Source: Myxocyprinus asiaticus (taxonomy: Eukaryota; Chordata; Actinopteri; Cypriniformes; Catostomidae). Taken from it: 64,000 nt of DNA. The notes beneath the pieces were generated by a model. It saw only the letters and a list, made by a program, of their open reading frames with translations. It had not been told where the DNA came from and ran no database searches. This document shows positions 1-12,265 of the stretch, one piece after another (positions within the stretch are counted from its first letter, which is position 1; every line of letters starts with the position of its first letter). The stretch spans positions 14,239,001-14,303,000 of the forward strand of contig NC_059382.1 of NCBI RefSeq assembly GCF_019703515.2. The letters are read 5' to 3'. Made by a program: the position numbers and the translations under genes.

Positions 1-200
1 AATCATAATTTTTTACAGTCGTTTTAGGGTTTGTCGATATTACATCGTCATGGCAACAAAGTAGTAAAATTGGCTGTAACTTTACACATAAAAGGTTAGC
101 TAGTGATTTTATCACACTAAAACCATGTTAACACACATATTGTTAAAGTCTTGTGGCTATACTTTTGAAACAGTGAGTATTTTAATGAGAACATATTTTT

Positions 201-316
201 GCCTTTTTTAAAGAAAAGGAGGAACGAGTCAAAATACATTTTTGTTGTAATCAATATTATACCACAAATGCTGTCGATTGAGCTTAACTTGTATTGAACC
301 TGGAATATTCCTTTAA
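201..316. repeat. Terminal fragment of foldback MITE (same family as 28062-28617)
   Basis: The block from the AAAGAAAAGGAGG motif to GGAATATTCCTTTAA matches, in reverse complement, the left end of the element at 28062-28617, including the shared core around GACAGCATTTGTGG. Only one end of the element is present here. Confidence 0.6.
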
Positions 317-1433
317 ATACAGCAAGTTGCTTTTGAAGCAAGTAGTGTTTAAGATAATTTCTGTTGATCATGAGACTCTTATCAGAATAATTCAAGTTAA
401 GCTTGAATACATACAGTAATATCAGATATATTTGCTTTCACATTATCTAATTTTTCTATAGTGTATTTGGTCAGCTTAGCTAGCTATGTATTTTAAGTAG
501 TTAGCCCATCATTGGAGATAACAATTTAGCTTTGTTTAATTTGTCAAAAATAGTGGAAACCTAAAATGTAATTTTTTTTTTAGTAGGCCTATGCACTGGA
601 GTAAATGTCTGTAATGCCTAAGATATTATTAATCAAACTGCAGAAGTTGGGTGCATTTCAAATGCTGGCTTTGTGATTGGCATTAATAAGTAATTTATCA
701 GTAGATTAAATAGACGGTAGCTCAGGGGTTAGATGTGTGTGTGTGTATTCTGCAGTTACATATTCAAGGTCACTCGGCTGCTTGTCTAAGCAGCAAAGGG
801 ACATGGCGAGTCTTTCCCCCTTTCAACTCACCATAAAATGTTTCTTCTATAGTCCTTCAGTGCTGTGGTGTGTTGCTTAGAAAGGTCACAAGATGTATTT
901 TTTCTTCCCCTTGTGGCTGAGTAAAAGAGATAAATGACTCCCCTTCGTCTTCATCCTGTCTTCAGTGGGTGTCACCTCAGCAGCTGAACATCATCTGGAG
1001 GATGGGAGTCGGGGCGGGGGGTTGCACAGCAGCATTTCACTTCAATGTCAGACTGTCCAGAAGAAATGCTTCTATGGTCAAAGATCTGCATTTGTTTAAG
1101 GCAACTATTGCAATTATGTGCTTATTTAAGGGAGTTTATTTAAGTGAGATTTTGGGATAAGCACTCCATTTGACAGATGCTGGACAGAGATTTGATGTCT
1201 GAGCTTCATCAGTGAGTCTTGGCTAAACACAGACCTCTTACCTCAGACTTGAGTGTCCACAATGAGAGTTGATCATCAGAGCAAATATTGTGCTCAATTA
1301 GAGTTTGACCAGTTTCTGTGGTGATTAAAAAATCACTTGCTTTGTTTGTGATGATTAAAATCCTTTTTTTTTTTCTGTGCTCTGAAAAGCATGTCTATCA
1401 TTTTATTTGAAATGTGTATTATATTGATACTTT
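317..1433. other. Unassigned AT-rich sequence
   Basis: No gene, repeat family or strong motif was recognised. Open frames here are short and lack coding character. A moderately GC-richer patch around 750-1060 is unexplained. Confidence 0.5.
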
Positions 1434-1780
1434 TTACACTGTAAAAAATGCACATTTACAGTAAAAAAAAAAAAAAAAAAAGGCAGCTGTGGTTTCTAGA
1501 AATTTAGCGTAAATGTGGTAACAATGTTTCAGGCATTACAGGATGGCATTTTTGGTGGCTGTATATTTATCATATTTTTACTTTTAAAAAACATCATTTT
1601 AACAATGTATACATTTTACCATAGAATATTAAATACAGTATATTGTACTTTTTGCTTGTTAAACAGCCTAATTTTAACAATATTTTACTATAAAAGAATA
1701 TATTGATAAATATAAATTTTCAATGTAAAATTATATGGAAATGTATTTTATAATTTTTTTTACTATTACAGTAAAATATT

Positions 1781-1790
<10 letters not shown>
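1434..1790. repeat. Degenerate ACACTGTAAAAA-type interspersed repeat
   Basis: The block begins with CACTGTAAAAAATG and contains repeated TTACAGTA/TACTGTAA-like motifs on both strands, plus a poly-A run at 1465-1481. This arrangement is typical of a common cypriniform foldback repeat. The ends are not sharp. Confidence 0.45.

Positions 1791-1834
<44 letters not shown>
1782..1834. repeat. (TA)n microsatellite
   Basis: Nearly pure TA dinucleotide tract, directly next to the hAT-like element that starts at 1844. Confidence 0.9.
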
Positions 1835-1839
<5 letters not shown>

Positions 1840-1843
1840 ACAG

Positions 1844-2281
1844 TAGGGCTGCACGATTATGACAAAATCTTAATTGTCAATTATTTCCCTTGATATTGTA
1901 ATCACGATTATTAATTTCAATTCATAGAATTTACATTCAATTCCTTTTTTGTGTGGCAAATTGCAATCCATATTTTTTATGTAAGCTATGCCTCCAAAAC
2001 AAGCTTAGAATTGTGTTCCTTCATTATGGCTGTTATATTGTTTTATTTTAATGGGAGCATTCTAGTTTTGTTGCACCATTACTGATAGGCTTATGTACTC
2101 AATGGACATGTCTGCAATTGGTTACAATGTTCAACCACTGAAAACATTTTAAATACTAAATTTTTATTTAACTGGAGTAGATTTAAATGGAATGTAGTAA
2201 TTGACACTTTTCACAATTAGTTAATTGCAGCAGCCATAATTGTAATCTCAATTATTTTTTTCGATTAATTGTGCAGCCCTA
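1844..2281. mobile_element. hAT-like non-autonomous element (438 bp)
   Basis: The left end TAGGGCTGCACGATTA and the reverse complement of the right end TAGGGCTGCACAATTA are inverted repeats. Outside them lie 8 bp flanks AACAACAG (1836-1843) and ATCAACAG (2282-2289), which match at 7 of 8 positions, the duplication size typical of hAT transposons. There is no transposase frame. The inner sequence is AT-rich with alternating ATTGT/ACAAT motifs. Confidence 0.75.
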
Positions 2282-2289
2282 ATCAACAG

Positions 2290-3754
2290 CATGTTCACCC
2301 AAATCTTTTATCATGAAGACCTTCCCCCAGACGTGTAGGCATTTATCATTGCATGCAGTGTGTCTGACACTGTCAACCTACACAGAAAGTGTGGAAAGAT
2401 TTATACAAGTAGTACAAAGTTTCTTTTTTTATCTCACGTCTTGGGAGCATACATTGTTGTCTTCAATGTGCTCTAGTCATATCTCTGCATCTAGTGACCC
2501 AATTATACTCTCTGTAGACTAACAGTATAGTGCAAGGTTGCAGTTGTGCAGACAGACTCCAACATGTGCATTTACATCCCTCATTAACCCAGAAGGGTTT
2601 ATCAGCACTAACGTACATCACCTATGAAAGACATTTCAACTAGATTTCCATGTACAGCACCATAGCTAATTATAGACAGAAGCAGAACTTGTTGGCTTTA
2701 TTTCGACTGAGGATAATTAGAAAAAAAAACAGTGAAAAGATAAGGAAAGCATGACCTATATGGAGGTAGCAATTGTAAGTTCATTCTAATTTGTCAGTGT
2801 AAGAATGTATTCTTTCAAGAATGGCCTCAGTGATATACTGTTAAAAAAAAAAAAAAAAAAAAAAAAACGTATTTATTAAAGCATTTGCCAATGAACAAAA
2901 AGAAAAAACAACAACTGCAGAAATGCAGAACATATCATATGTACCATAAAATTGATAAAACAAATCACTGTACACGTTACAGTGCTTTAAAATCACAGCT
3001 TTGCATTGCAACTTTCTTAATTTTATTTATCATATTTACATATACTCAAAAAACACTCATGTTAAAAGTTATTATTTATACGAATTAAATCTAGTATAAT
3101 TTATCAGCTTCATTTGTTAGAAATATTACAACAGCAAAAAAACATACAAAATTCTTACAATCATTTTCAGTGTTTCCATAGTGAGCGATGAAACTGCAGT
3201 GAACAAATGGAACTGAATGGATATTTTGGTCAGTCAGAAACAAATCTAGGCATTCCCACTTAAGGAAATGTTATGCTCTCCAAATAAATAATAAAGGACG
3301 CAAAATTATAATAATAAGTTTAAATCCAGCTTTTTATAATTTAATACTAAGAAAAATATCTTTTTGGAAGCCTGGGATTGATTGATTTATTTTTTTTCAC
3401 AGTTGAAGGAGATATCATTATCTTGCTACAGCAGATTGCAGTCTGCTTTTTAAATTGCACTTATTAGACACAAACGTTCATATAATGGATAAAAATGTAC
3501 ATTACTTTATAGGTGAGAGTGATTACCCCAATCGTTTTTGTCACTTTTGTACTATTTTGTCAGAATACAGTTTTGCTACATATTTGAAAATTCAATCAAA
3601 ATATGAAAGCCATAAAAAGGTAGCTTATAAATTCTGAACATTATTGCTAATAAAAGGACATATTTCTATGAACCACAGTTAGTTTACCACCAACTGATTT
3701 GGTTTAGTCTCAGAAACAGTTTTAAGGTCAGATTTGTACATTGAAGACTTGAAA
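2290..3754. other. Unassigned AT-rich sequence
   Basis: No gene or repeat family was identified. It contains a poly-A run at 2840-2866. The short frames have no recognisable product. Confidence 0.5.
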
Positions 3755-4085
3755 CTGTAAAAAGTTTTTTTTCTTAATCTACTGAAAATGTATCTTGTTT
3801 TCTAGTAAAAATATCCAAACTTCCTTTACACAAGATACATTTACATGAGCAAAATTTTTTAAGATATTAACACTTGTTTTCAGAGAATGTATCTTGAATT
3901 AAGTTTATTTTTCTTACCCCATTGGCAAACACTTTTTCTTCTTTTAAGCATAATCCTCACAAAATTTTGTTAACATTTAACAAGACAACACGTCTTAATA
4001 TCTTGCACAATTTGCTTCGCTTGTAAGTGTATCTTGGTTTGAGGATGCATACATATGTTTACTAAAAAAATAAGACTAATTCAGT
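3755..4085. mobile_element. Foldback MITE, 'TTGTTTTCCAGT' family, copy 1
   Basis: It contains TATCTTGTTTTCTAGTAAAAATATC near the left and motifs TGTTTTCAGAGAATGTATCTTGAA and CTTACCCCATTGGCAAA (shown split here) shared with the copies at 4536, 31450, 48775 and 50330. The two halves are partly reverse complementary. The ends are eroded. Confidence 0.6.
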
Positions 4086-4535
4086 TAGTAAGTTCACTTA
4101 TGTGATGGGAAAATACGGGAAAAGGACAAAGTAATTTTCTCCTGCAACTCAGGATCAGATTGCGGACTTTTATTTTATTCTCTTCCTGTGGGCCAGATTC
4201 TACCTCGCTTTGATGTGATAGTCAATCTCTGCATCAGCACGACCCTTCACGTAGCTGTGAGATGCACTGGCTTTAAATCGATTAGACTGCACCACACTGA
4301 GTGGTTTTGTATCGTAGGTATTTTTTTAAGGAGTCAACCCAAGTATATGTACAGCGTTCATGCTGAATACATGCTGTTCATTCCAGCATTGCTGCACAAT
4401 CAGTAACCTGTTGTGAAGCAAAGGAAACAAGAGGGACAGTGCTGTTTGTGTGTAACTGCAGCCAAAACGAATTACTCTTACAAATTTGTGGTGACGTATT
4501 CTGTCTGCTTTTTTATTTAGTCTGTCAACTGTCAG

Positions 4536-4814
4536 CGATCAGCATTTTTGTCTTGTTTTCCAGTATAAGAATCTAAGCATGCTTAAAACAAGAAAAATAT
4601 ACTTGATAAGCAAAATTGCATGAGATTTTAAGATTTCAAGACTGCTTTCAGAGAAAATATCTTGAAATAAATGTATTGTTCTTACCCCATTTCCATTTAC
4701 AAAATTTGCCAATGGGGAAAGAAATTTTTTGCAACATAAAATATATTATCTTACACAATTTTGCTTCCCTATCTTCTTTTAAGGATGTTAAGATACATCC
4801 AACAAAATTTATGG

Positions 4815-4848
<34 letters not shown>

Positions 4849-4850
4849 TG
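4536..4850. mobile_element. Foldback MITE, 'TTGTTTTCCAGT' family, copy 2
   Basis: It starts near CATTTTTGTCTTGTTTTCC and has the shared internal blocks TTTCAGAGAAAATATCTTGAA and CTTACCCCATT. The right half mirrors the left (AAGGATGTTAAGATACATCC region) before being lost in a poly-T run at 4818-4847. Confidence 0.65.
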
Positions 4851-4861
4851 CAGTGTAGCAA

Positions 4862-5010
4862 CATTGACTCAACCAATGGCATGAGTCTGGGGTGGTACTA
4901 TAAGTAGGACAATAGGAGTGGTGGTCTGGGAAACTTGTTATGAAACAGTCACTATTTTTGCAATTCAGTTTGGTGATGCTAGTTGCCAGAAATTACACAC
5001 TGCACCGCAT
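4862..5010 (+). repeat. Unclassified repeat 'CAACCAATGG...TGGTGATGCTAG', copy 1
   Basis: It shares both its left block (TGACTCAACCAATGGCATGA) and right block (TTGGTGATGCTAG ... CAGAAATTACACAC) with 57505-58085 and, reversed, with 62765-62895. No termini or class are evident. Confidence 0.6.
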
Positions 5011-5233
5011 AATTTTTACAGCTCTTAGAAAATGCAGATAATAAAGATAAAAAACAGACTGCCTTAATAAAAACATCTGAGAAAGGCCGAAGTTGTCTCA
5101 GAACAGAGTACTGTGTTGTCTCCCATTAAAAGTGTTGGACTAAGGACTGGAGATCTTTGCACATGTTCCATAGGCCTGCTTTCCAGCTCTAGGGATTTCT
5201 GAGGGCTGAGAGCATATTCTTGTCTGCTTCTTG

Positions 5234-5274
<41 letters not shown>
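5234..5274. repeat. (TC)n microsatellite
   Basis: Pure TC dinucleotide tract. Confidence 0.95.
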
Positions 5275-5277
<3 letters not shown>

Positions 5278-5439
5278 CATTTAAAACCCTCGTGAGGAGA
5301 GGGGGGGGCAGAAACAGTTAGGCTGAAAAAAGAAAGAGTCTGTTGGGTCTTGGATAAGGGAAAGGAACTGAGCAGGAGAGGGAAAATCAGTTGTGGCCTA
5401 AGGCTGGTAAAGGAGCACAATTAGCGAGACTGGATACAT

Positions 5440-5600
5440 TTGAAATGATGGAGCTCCGACTTGCCCCGGTTATACCAGCTCACCAATCCCAATGGAGACA
5501 GATAGAGGGAGCGATGATTCCGCTTGAAAGGCCTAATTATTCATCATGACAGTTTCCATGTTTAAAAGGGAGCTTGGAGCTTTGGGACGGGTTACTGGAT
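5440..5600. other. Candidate conserved non-coding element
   Basis: This is a low-repeat block with balanced composition and a homeodomain-like core (GCCTAATTATTCATCATGAC), different in texture from its repeat-rich surroundings. There is no open frame of note. Conservation is an inference only. Confidence 0.25.
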
Positions 5601-8600
5601 GCAGATATAGATATCAAAGGATTGCAGCTGCATTGTGAAATCCCTACTTATACATGACGGCTGGTATCAAGAAAATTAGAGCATTTAATTGTTACCAAAA
5701 CGACTCGGTTTATTTGTTCAAGACATCGAGAGGCTGCCTGCAAACAGTTTTAAACTCAACCTGTGCCAATTATTGCAGTACATCCTCTTTGACTTGCATA
5801 CTGAATCTCAAATTAAACAAGCCCCATCAACACTTTATATTCAGCATCACAAGAAAACAACAATTTAGGGGTTTTACACCATTAGAAGAAGTCTGAACTC
5901 TGGAGATACTTCTTTAGTTTGATGGTTGGTTTGGTGAGACAGGTTTTAAAACATGCGGTGAATGTTAATTTCCCTGGGGTCTCCACCACAGATCAATGTG
6001 CTGTAAGCCAACATGAAGACTGGTCAAGCCCAATGACCAATGGACATAATGGAATTCTCCACGGTGCTTTAGCTGGTGTTGACTTGGAGACATTTTGGAA
6101 GTGAAGGTGTTTTTTGTAGGTTGGATGAATTAGTGCACAGAAAAAGTGGGTGGATGACAATGGGCAAGAGACTTTATAATGTTAAGATATTCTTGAATTT
6201 AGTTGATCGGATGCATAATCACTCCATGTGGGTTGTCTTGCTCTGGTCTAGAACCAAGCTTATAATGGCACATTACATTTTGTTACATCATACACACTGC
6301 ATTTGCATATCAATCACCCTTATATGGGACACAAAACCCATATGATTTTCAGTCTTTTCATTCAGTCTTATTTTATTGATCCACTGTTTAAATTAAAATG
6401 TTGAATTTTGTCTCTTTCTGCCATTTTTCCCTGTATTTGCAGGAAGACATTGTAACGTTGCATTGTTGTGAACAATTCCTTCAAAATCAAACTATTATTG
6501 TGTCTCATGTCTACATCTATATAATTTCTTCACCATTTCTCAAACCACTAAGAGACCATATTCATCTATTAAATAAAATATAAAATCATACATTTAAAGG
6601 AATTTAAATCTGTAAATATTAAAAAAGAAATTTAAATAATATATATTTTCCTTCATGTAACTTACCTCATGTGCGGTTAAAGTCACAGGATGAGCTCTGT
6701 CTGTGTTTGACTGACTGTCCTTATGAATTCCTGTCAGCTTTTAGAGTTGGTGTTGTAAATGGCCGTCTGGCCCTTCAAACTCTACTCATGTCTCCCTGAT
6801 ACTTCCAGTACATCCTTTATTTTCACTGTCACCATATACAAATATGAACAAATTCTATACAGTAGCGCATTCACATTTGTTTTGGACTGTAGTCCAGTAC
6901 CTTTCTCCAAGATACGTGAGATGAACACTGACATCAATGTATTTTATTATTAGTAACTAAATGTAGCTCTAATTTTACACTGTACCAGCCATTCTGACAT
7001 TTAAAAAAATGTAAGTCATTGCAAAAAATAGTAACATGCAATGTTTTCAAAAATGCCTCATTAACACATAACATGTCACATAGTAATTATCATTTAAAAG
7101 AAACTCAGTTTGAAATGACGTCTTATTAAAAAATTGTCTTGAAACTCCTACACATTCTTTAAACAGCGTTGGTCTCATTAAGGTTGTAAACATTACAGCA
7201 TTTTGCTTGCTTCTTTAATTGGGTGCATATCATTCAGGTTTTTTCTCTCTCGAAGACTTTGATAAGCAATCATACATGGTAAATTGTCTTTGGGCTCCTT
7301 AAAAATCATGAGGGAGAGCTGGGTTGTGGCTCTGTGAACTCACAGAGAAAGGTAGATTACGTAAACACCCTGAGAATCACTTGTCTGTATTTTACTCTTT
7401 TTTTATTATTATTATTTATTTGTTTTACTTTTATTATTATTATTATTATCATTAATATTTAGAATTGTCAGTTTGGGCGTGGCCCCGTCAGCCGATAAGG
7501 GATGGTGGGCGAATCATGAGCGGAGGCTGAGTTGACGGGCAACTGCCACCTCCGCAGGCATGAGAACAGTTAATGTGGGTTCTGGTCGAGTAGTATGTTA
7601 TCAATGGAGAACATCACATGGTGTGAGGGTGCGTGGCGAGGGAATGGCTCGTAAAGGGGAGGGAAAGGTAGTGGTGGAAAGTGGTTGGGAAACGGGGGGT
7701 GGTTATGGACGATCAAAATTAACTAGTCTCACATGATGGGTTTGAGCTATAACATAAGCAGGTTCCATTGGTAAATGGAAACCCAACAGGTTTTAGCTTT
7801 GGTAGACAGAGGACAGAACACCCACCCACCCAAGTCTTTCACATTCATTCACACACACTCACACGCATCATGGTACGATCACATTAGGTTTTGCGCATGT
7901 GAAATTATTTTGCTCTTTCAATGTTTTTCGTAAATCACAAATAACAAATAATAATATTCAAAACATGAAAAATTATAATATACTACACTTTTCCAGCAAG
8001 AGCCAAGAGGTCAATCCATGACGTTTAGATCCTCTGTTGGTTAAATGTGGTTTCTCAATTTGAATTCGCCGAATTTGAACTTTGGTATGCAGCGCAAGAC
8101 AAAACTTCTTCACATGAGCGTATGAACGGAAGCAAATGGAGCACGAAGTTTAGTGTGACCGCACTTTCTCTCACACAGCATGGCCCCTCCCCAAGACCGA
8201 GCACATGATTTCAGGCACAAACTTGCAATGTGTTATTTGATGAAACTGAGTGTAGTGGGAGGTGAAGAATAAGACAACAGAAGACAGGTGATGGTAAAAT
8301 GAACATTTATAATGACTGCTGTTGCTGTCGGAAAATAATAACCCTTAAATAAAATAAAAAATAAAAATAAACGACTTAATAGATATAAGCACTAAATTGC
8401 TGACTTCACTGGTAATCCACAAGTCAAGAAACACAACTCACTATTTTTTTACAAACACAATGCTACAGTTACATTAAATATTTAATACTTTATAAGTCAG
8501 TTAATGGATGATGTTAAAAGAAACCACTAAAATACTAAAAACAAAACAGTAATTCATCTTTCCAGTCATTCCCTTTTGTCTAGTTCTTGATGCCATTTAT

Positions 8601-11600
8601 TAATAGTGAAAAGTAGTTTTAAAATAAATAAGCTCATGAAGGGTTATCAGAAAATAAAGCTGGCAGCATAGAAACATTAGATGTGGAGCTCAAAGCATGG
8701 TTCAGACGAATGCAAATGGTTGATCTTTCTTTATCCCAAAGAAACATTTTCTTCTATGATCCCTATGAACAAATGCTGCAATGATCAGAGACACCTATAA
8801 TCAACACATATCACAATTTACACTTGAGACATCTGATATGTAAAATGAGATTAGCAACTACCATCGGTTCAAGTATGAAACCTATTCTAATTGTCTACCT
8901 TAATGGTTAGAAGTGATTATGTATTGGAAGGGCCAGAAATGGTTTGATATGAACAAAATTTGGCATCCTGGCAACTTGATGTATCTCTAATCATGATCAA
9001 TTATCAAGCACGTTACATAAACAGGAGCAAATAATTTGTTTCTAAATCATCCTCCTCTCTTTATGATCATGCTGCATTTACACCAATTTCGAACATCTAA
9101 ACTTTTTGGAGACTTTTCTTGACTGGACACTCTAGGAGCTGCTAGTCTGGCTAATAGATGTAGCACAACCAAAATGACACTATAGTTCAGCTTTCTAACG
9201 CTGGTTCCTAAAAGCACTCCACAAAACCGATTTTATGCTGCCAGCCCCATTATGTTGAACACGGTTCTGGTTACAGTTCAACAAAACCTGACAAATATTT
9301 ACAATGAGAGAAAATAATGAAATTGTGGAGAAACAACTTGGATCTTACTGATATGTTTTCCCCGTTTTTTTTATTTCTTATCTCTGAGAATCGTCCCCAA
9401 TGATGACTTAAAAAAGAGAAATAAATCCAATCATCTCAACTAGAATTGCACAGTCTCAAAAAGGTTTGGAGATGGAATGGAGTTTTTAAGTCCAAACAGT
9501 TGATGAACATAGAAGGGGAGGAAGAAGGTCAATAAAGTTCATGAGGGGTGAGAAGTTTCAAAGTTCAGAAGACAGAAGATGGCTGCACAGCTGACGTTAC
9601 ACTCCTCAGCGTGTTTTTATGTTAAAGAAAAAACAAAACCTGCCATTAAAATGGATTTTTCTTTGTTTGTGGTTAATGTTTTCCATCGAAAAATCAAATG
9701 GAGAGACTCAGGGGTGAGGAGAGTGACAGTGCCCCCAACATTATGGCACACAATCAGTAATGTCCTGGAGGTTGAAGAGATGACAGAGAATTAGGAAAAG
9801 CAGTTTATGAGAGGTAGCCAGCCTTTTTTTTTACCATGTTAATCCAGGTCTCGCTTTTTACGGCTTGATTTTTGGGTAATGTTGAGGCGTCATGACTGAC
9901 ATCATGTTATGGAGAAACATGCTGGCTTCATGGGTGCGTCCGATGGATGTCCAACATACAAGAGAACTCAAAACATTTTGGAATGGTACTGTTTTTGTTT
10001 GGCACTCAGGAGAAAGTCAGGGAGGGTGTGAGGGGAAGGTCGGCAGAAGAGTGGGGAGTGGTTGGGAAAAAAGGGAGCAGTGAAATAGTGCAAAAGGGAG
10101 AAAAAGGGAGAGTAAACAGGATACATGTGAATGACATTTTTGTTATACTTGGTCTAGGTTAGAGAGTGTCATACAAATAAAAACAGGAAAATAAAAAAGA
10201 GAGAACAGAACAGTGATATGACAAATGTATTCTAACATTGCTGGTGCTTTTATGGGTACAAGCTCAAGAGTGACCCCAGGTTTTTGAGTTTTCTTTTCTT
10301 TCTTTTTTTTTCCCACTTCTAAAGGTGGGGGGCCAAGGGCGGGGTTTGGGTTGGGTTGTACTGGGGGCATGTGGGGTTTTGGAAGAGCAACAAGCTCGAG
10401 CCCAATGCCTACATACAAGCAATAACCTTCTCAGCATCAGCTAAACCATAAGTTTGCATTCATCTTGACTCAACTGCATTTGACAAAGCTGCTGAACCCA
10501 GTAAGCTGGGAGGAAAAAAAAACATCAGCGCTGCTTGTGTGGGCACACTGACATGAGTTGCACAGCATGTCATACATACAAAACTGCTAAATGCATGCAC
10601 AAAAACACAAATATTACTCTTATTCCAACTGAACTATTGTCTCTACGTTCATAAATATGCCTGATATAGTTTCAAAAGCAACCATGACTAAGCACAGTGC
10701 AATTTTGATGTTAAGTTGTAGCATGGACCTAAATGAAAAAAAATATGATACCAGACATGCCCTTTTTTGGCACCTATTAATAATAATAAAAAATACTATC
10801 AAAACAACATTTCCAAATTCTGTCATTTTTGGTCAGCTTTAATAATCTGGCCAATCCTTGGCTTTAGTGCCTTATTCATTCACTGTATTATGATCAGGAA
10901 TTCTGTTCATTTAAATAGTTCTGAAGCTATTCCTTTTTTCATGGATACTTGAGGTAAAGGGTTCAAGCAGTGCCACTGTATTTGCTCTCATTTGAAAATA
11001 GGGCTGTTTTTACTGGGGTGGCAAGAAATATAAGAGAAATATAAAGTGCTTACCGCAAGAATGGATCAAGCTTAATGTGCATTAATTGCAGAACAAGCTA
11101 CAGAACAGAAGAGTGTAGCATAGCCTAATGATGTTAGTACTGACACAGTTTACAGCGAAAACAAGCCCTAGAATCATGATAGAAAGAGTGATATGCAAAC
11201 TTATGTAGAGGTGAGTACATTCATAGCCATGTTTTAATGTTCAGAAGGAGAAGTCATTTTTGCTATAAATTAACCTTCTTTTCCCAACTTAAATGTCAAT
11301 AACTTTGTACAAAATGAGTGCTGTAATTATGATGCTGAATATGGCAATGACTATGAATGATTTTGGTTTCTGTGGCCTAGCTTTCTTGGAAACAAAAACC
11401 AGCTTGATCTTAGCAAAACTAAAAAAAAAAAAAAAAAAAAAGAGTGAAAAATGTAAAAAAGCTAATTTAATAGCTCTAACTGTTGTTGCCATGCAAATAT
11501 TTGTCCTCAAAATAAGTGCAGATTGCCTAATAGTTTTTTTGTTTTTTTATGGTATTTTGTGTCTTTATTTTTATTTTTTTAATCCACGCTTCACTTGGTT

Positions 11601-11884
11601 TCATGCAATATAAACGTGCAAAAAAAGATAACATCTATCTTCACAAAATACATTTTAAGAATTATAAAAGTCTGACTTAATTATGCTGATAACTTATAAA
11701 ACTTTAACCATGCTAAGCTAACTCGGCAGTCTTCTAGCCCCAGGGATGTGTTGATGGCCACATGGCACCCTGCTTTTTTGTTTGGCCAACAAGATGAATC
11801 CCTCCTTATTCTTTTTCATAAGCACTAGGTATTAAGAGGGGCAGAAAACTCTCAACCCCACACACTCTCACAGCGAAATCTTTA
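5601..11884. other. Region downstream of NOVA; no gene recognised
   Basis: No coding region was supported. It contains an ATT/ATTT-rich tract at 7400-7450 followed by a GC-richer block (7480-7870) whose origin is unclear. Candidate minus-strand AATAAA signals lie at 8596-8601, 9370-9375 and 11564-11575. Part of it may belong to the NOVA 3' UTR. Confidence 0.45.
7400..7450. repeat. (TTA)n-like simple repeat
   Basis: Imperfect ATT/TTA trinucleotide repeats with interspersed ATTT units. Confidence 0.8.
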
Positions 11885-12265
11885 GGATTCATATGACTTT
11901 TCTAAATGTAGCTAATTTGTATGATATCGTCTAACTGCACTCGTATGAATTCGTACAACTTTCACTACAGCCAATGACATCGCTGGACATCGTTTCCATC
12001 TAATAAGCGACAATTACTTGCTTCGCCTATCATGTTTTCACACTCTATTGATCGGTTAGGTTTAGAAAAGGAGGTTTGGGTAAGGGCATAATATTAATAA
12101 ACACGTCCTTAACGCTTTGTGCATGAAACTCGTGCTTACTTCTGCATTAGACATCCGGGCATTTGCTCATGATGAAATCGTACAAATTTATACGAACGAA
12201 CTTGTACAAAATCATATGAAATAGCCAACTTGTAAAATATGTACGATTTTCATGAGACTGGGTTG
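11885..12265. mobile_element. MITE-like repeat with TCGTACAA / TTGTACGA inverted motifs
   Basis: The left half contains GAATTCGTACAACTTTC and the right half ATCGTACAAATTTATACGAAC and GTACGATTTTCATGAGACTG. Repeated inverted CGTAC motifs on both flanks of a unique centre indicate a foldback-type element of a kind common in carp-like fish. The termini are uncertain. Confidence 0.5.
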
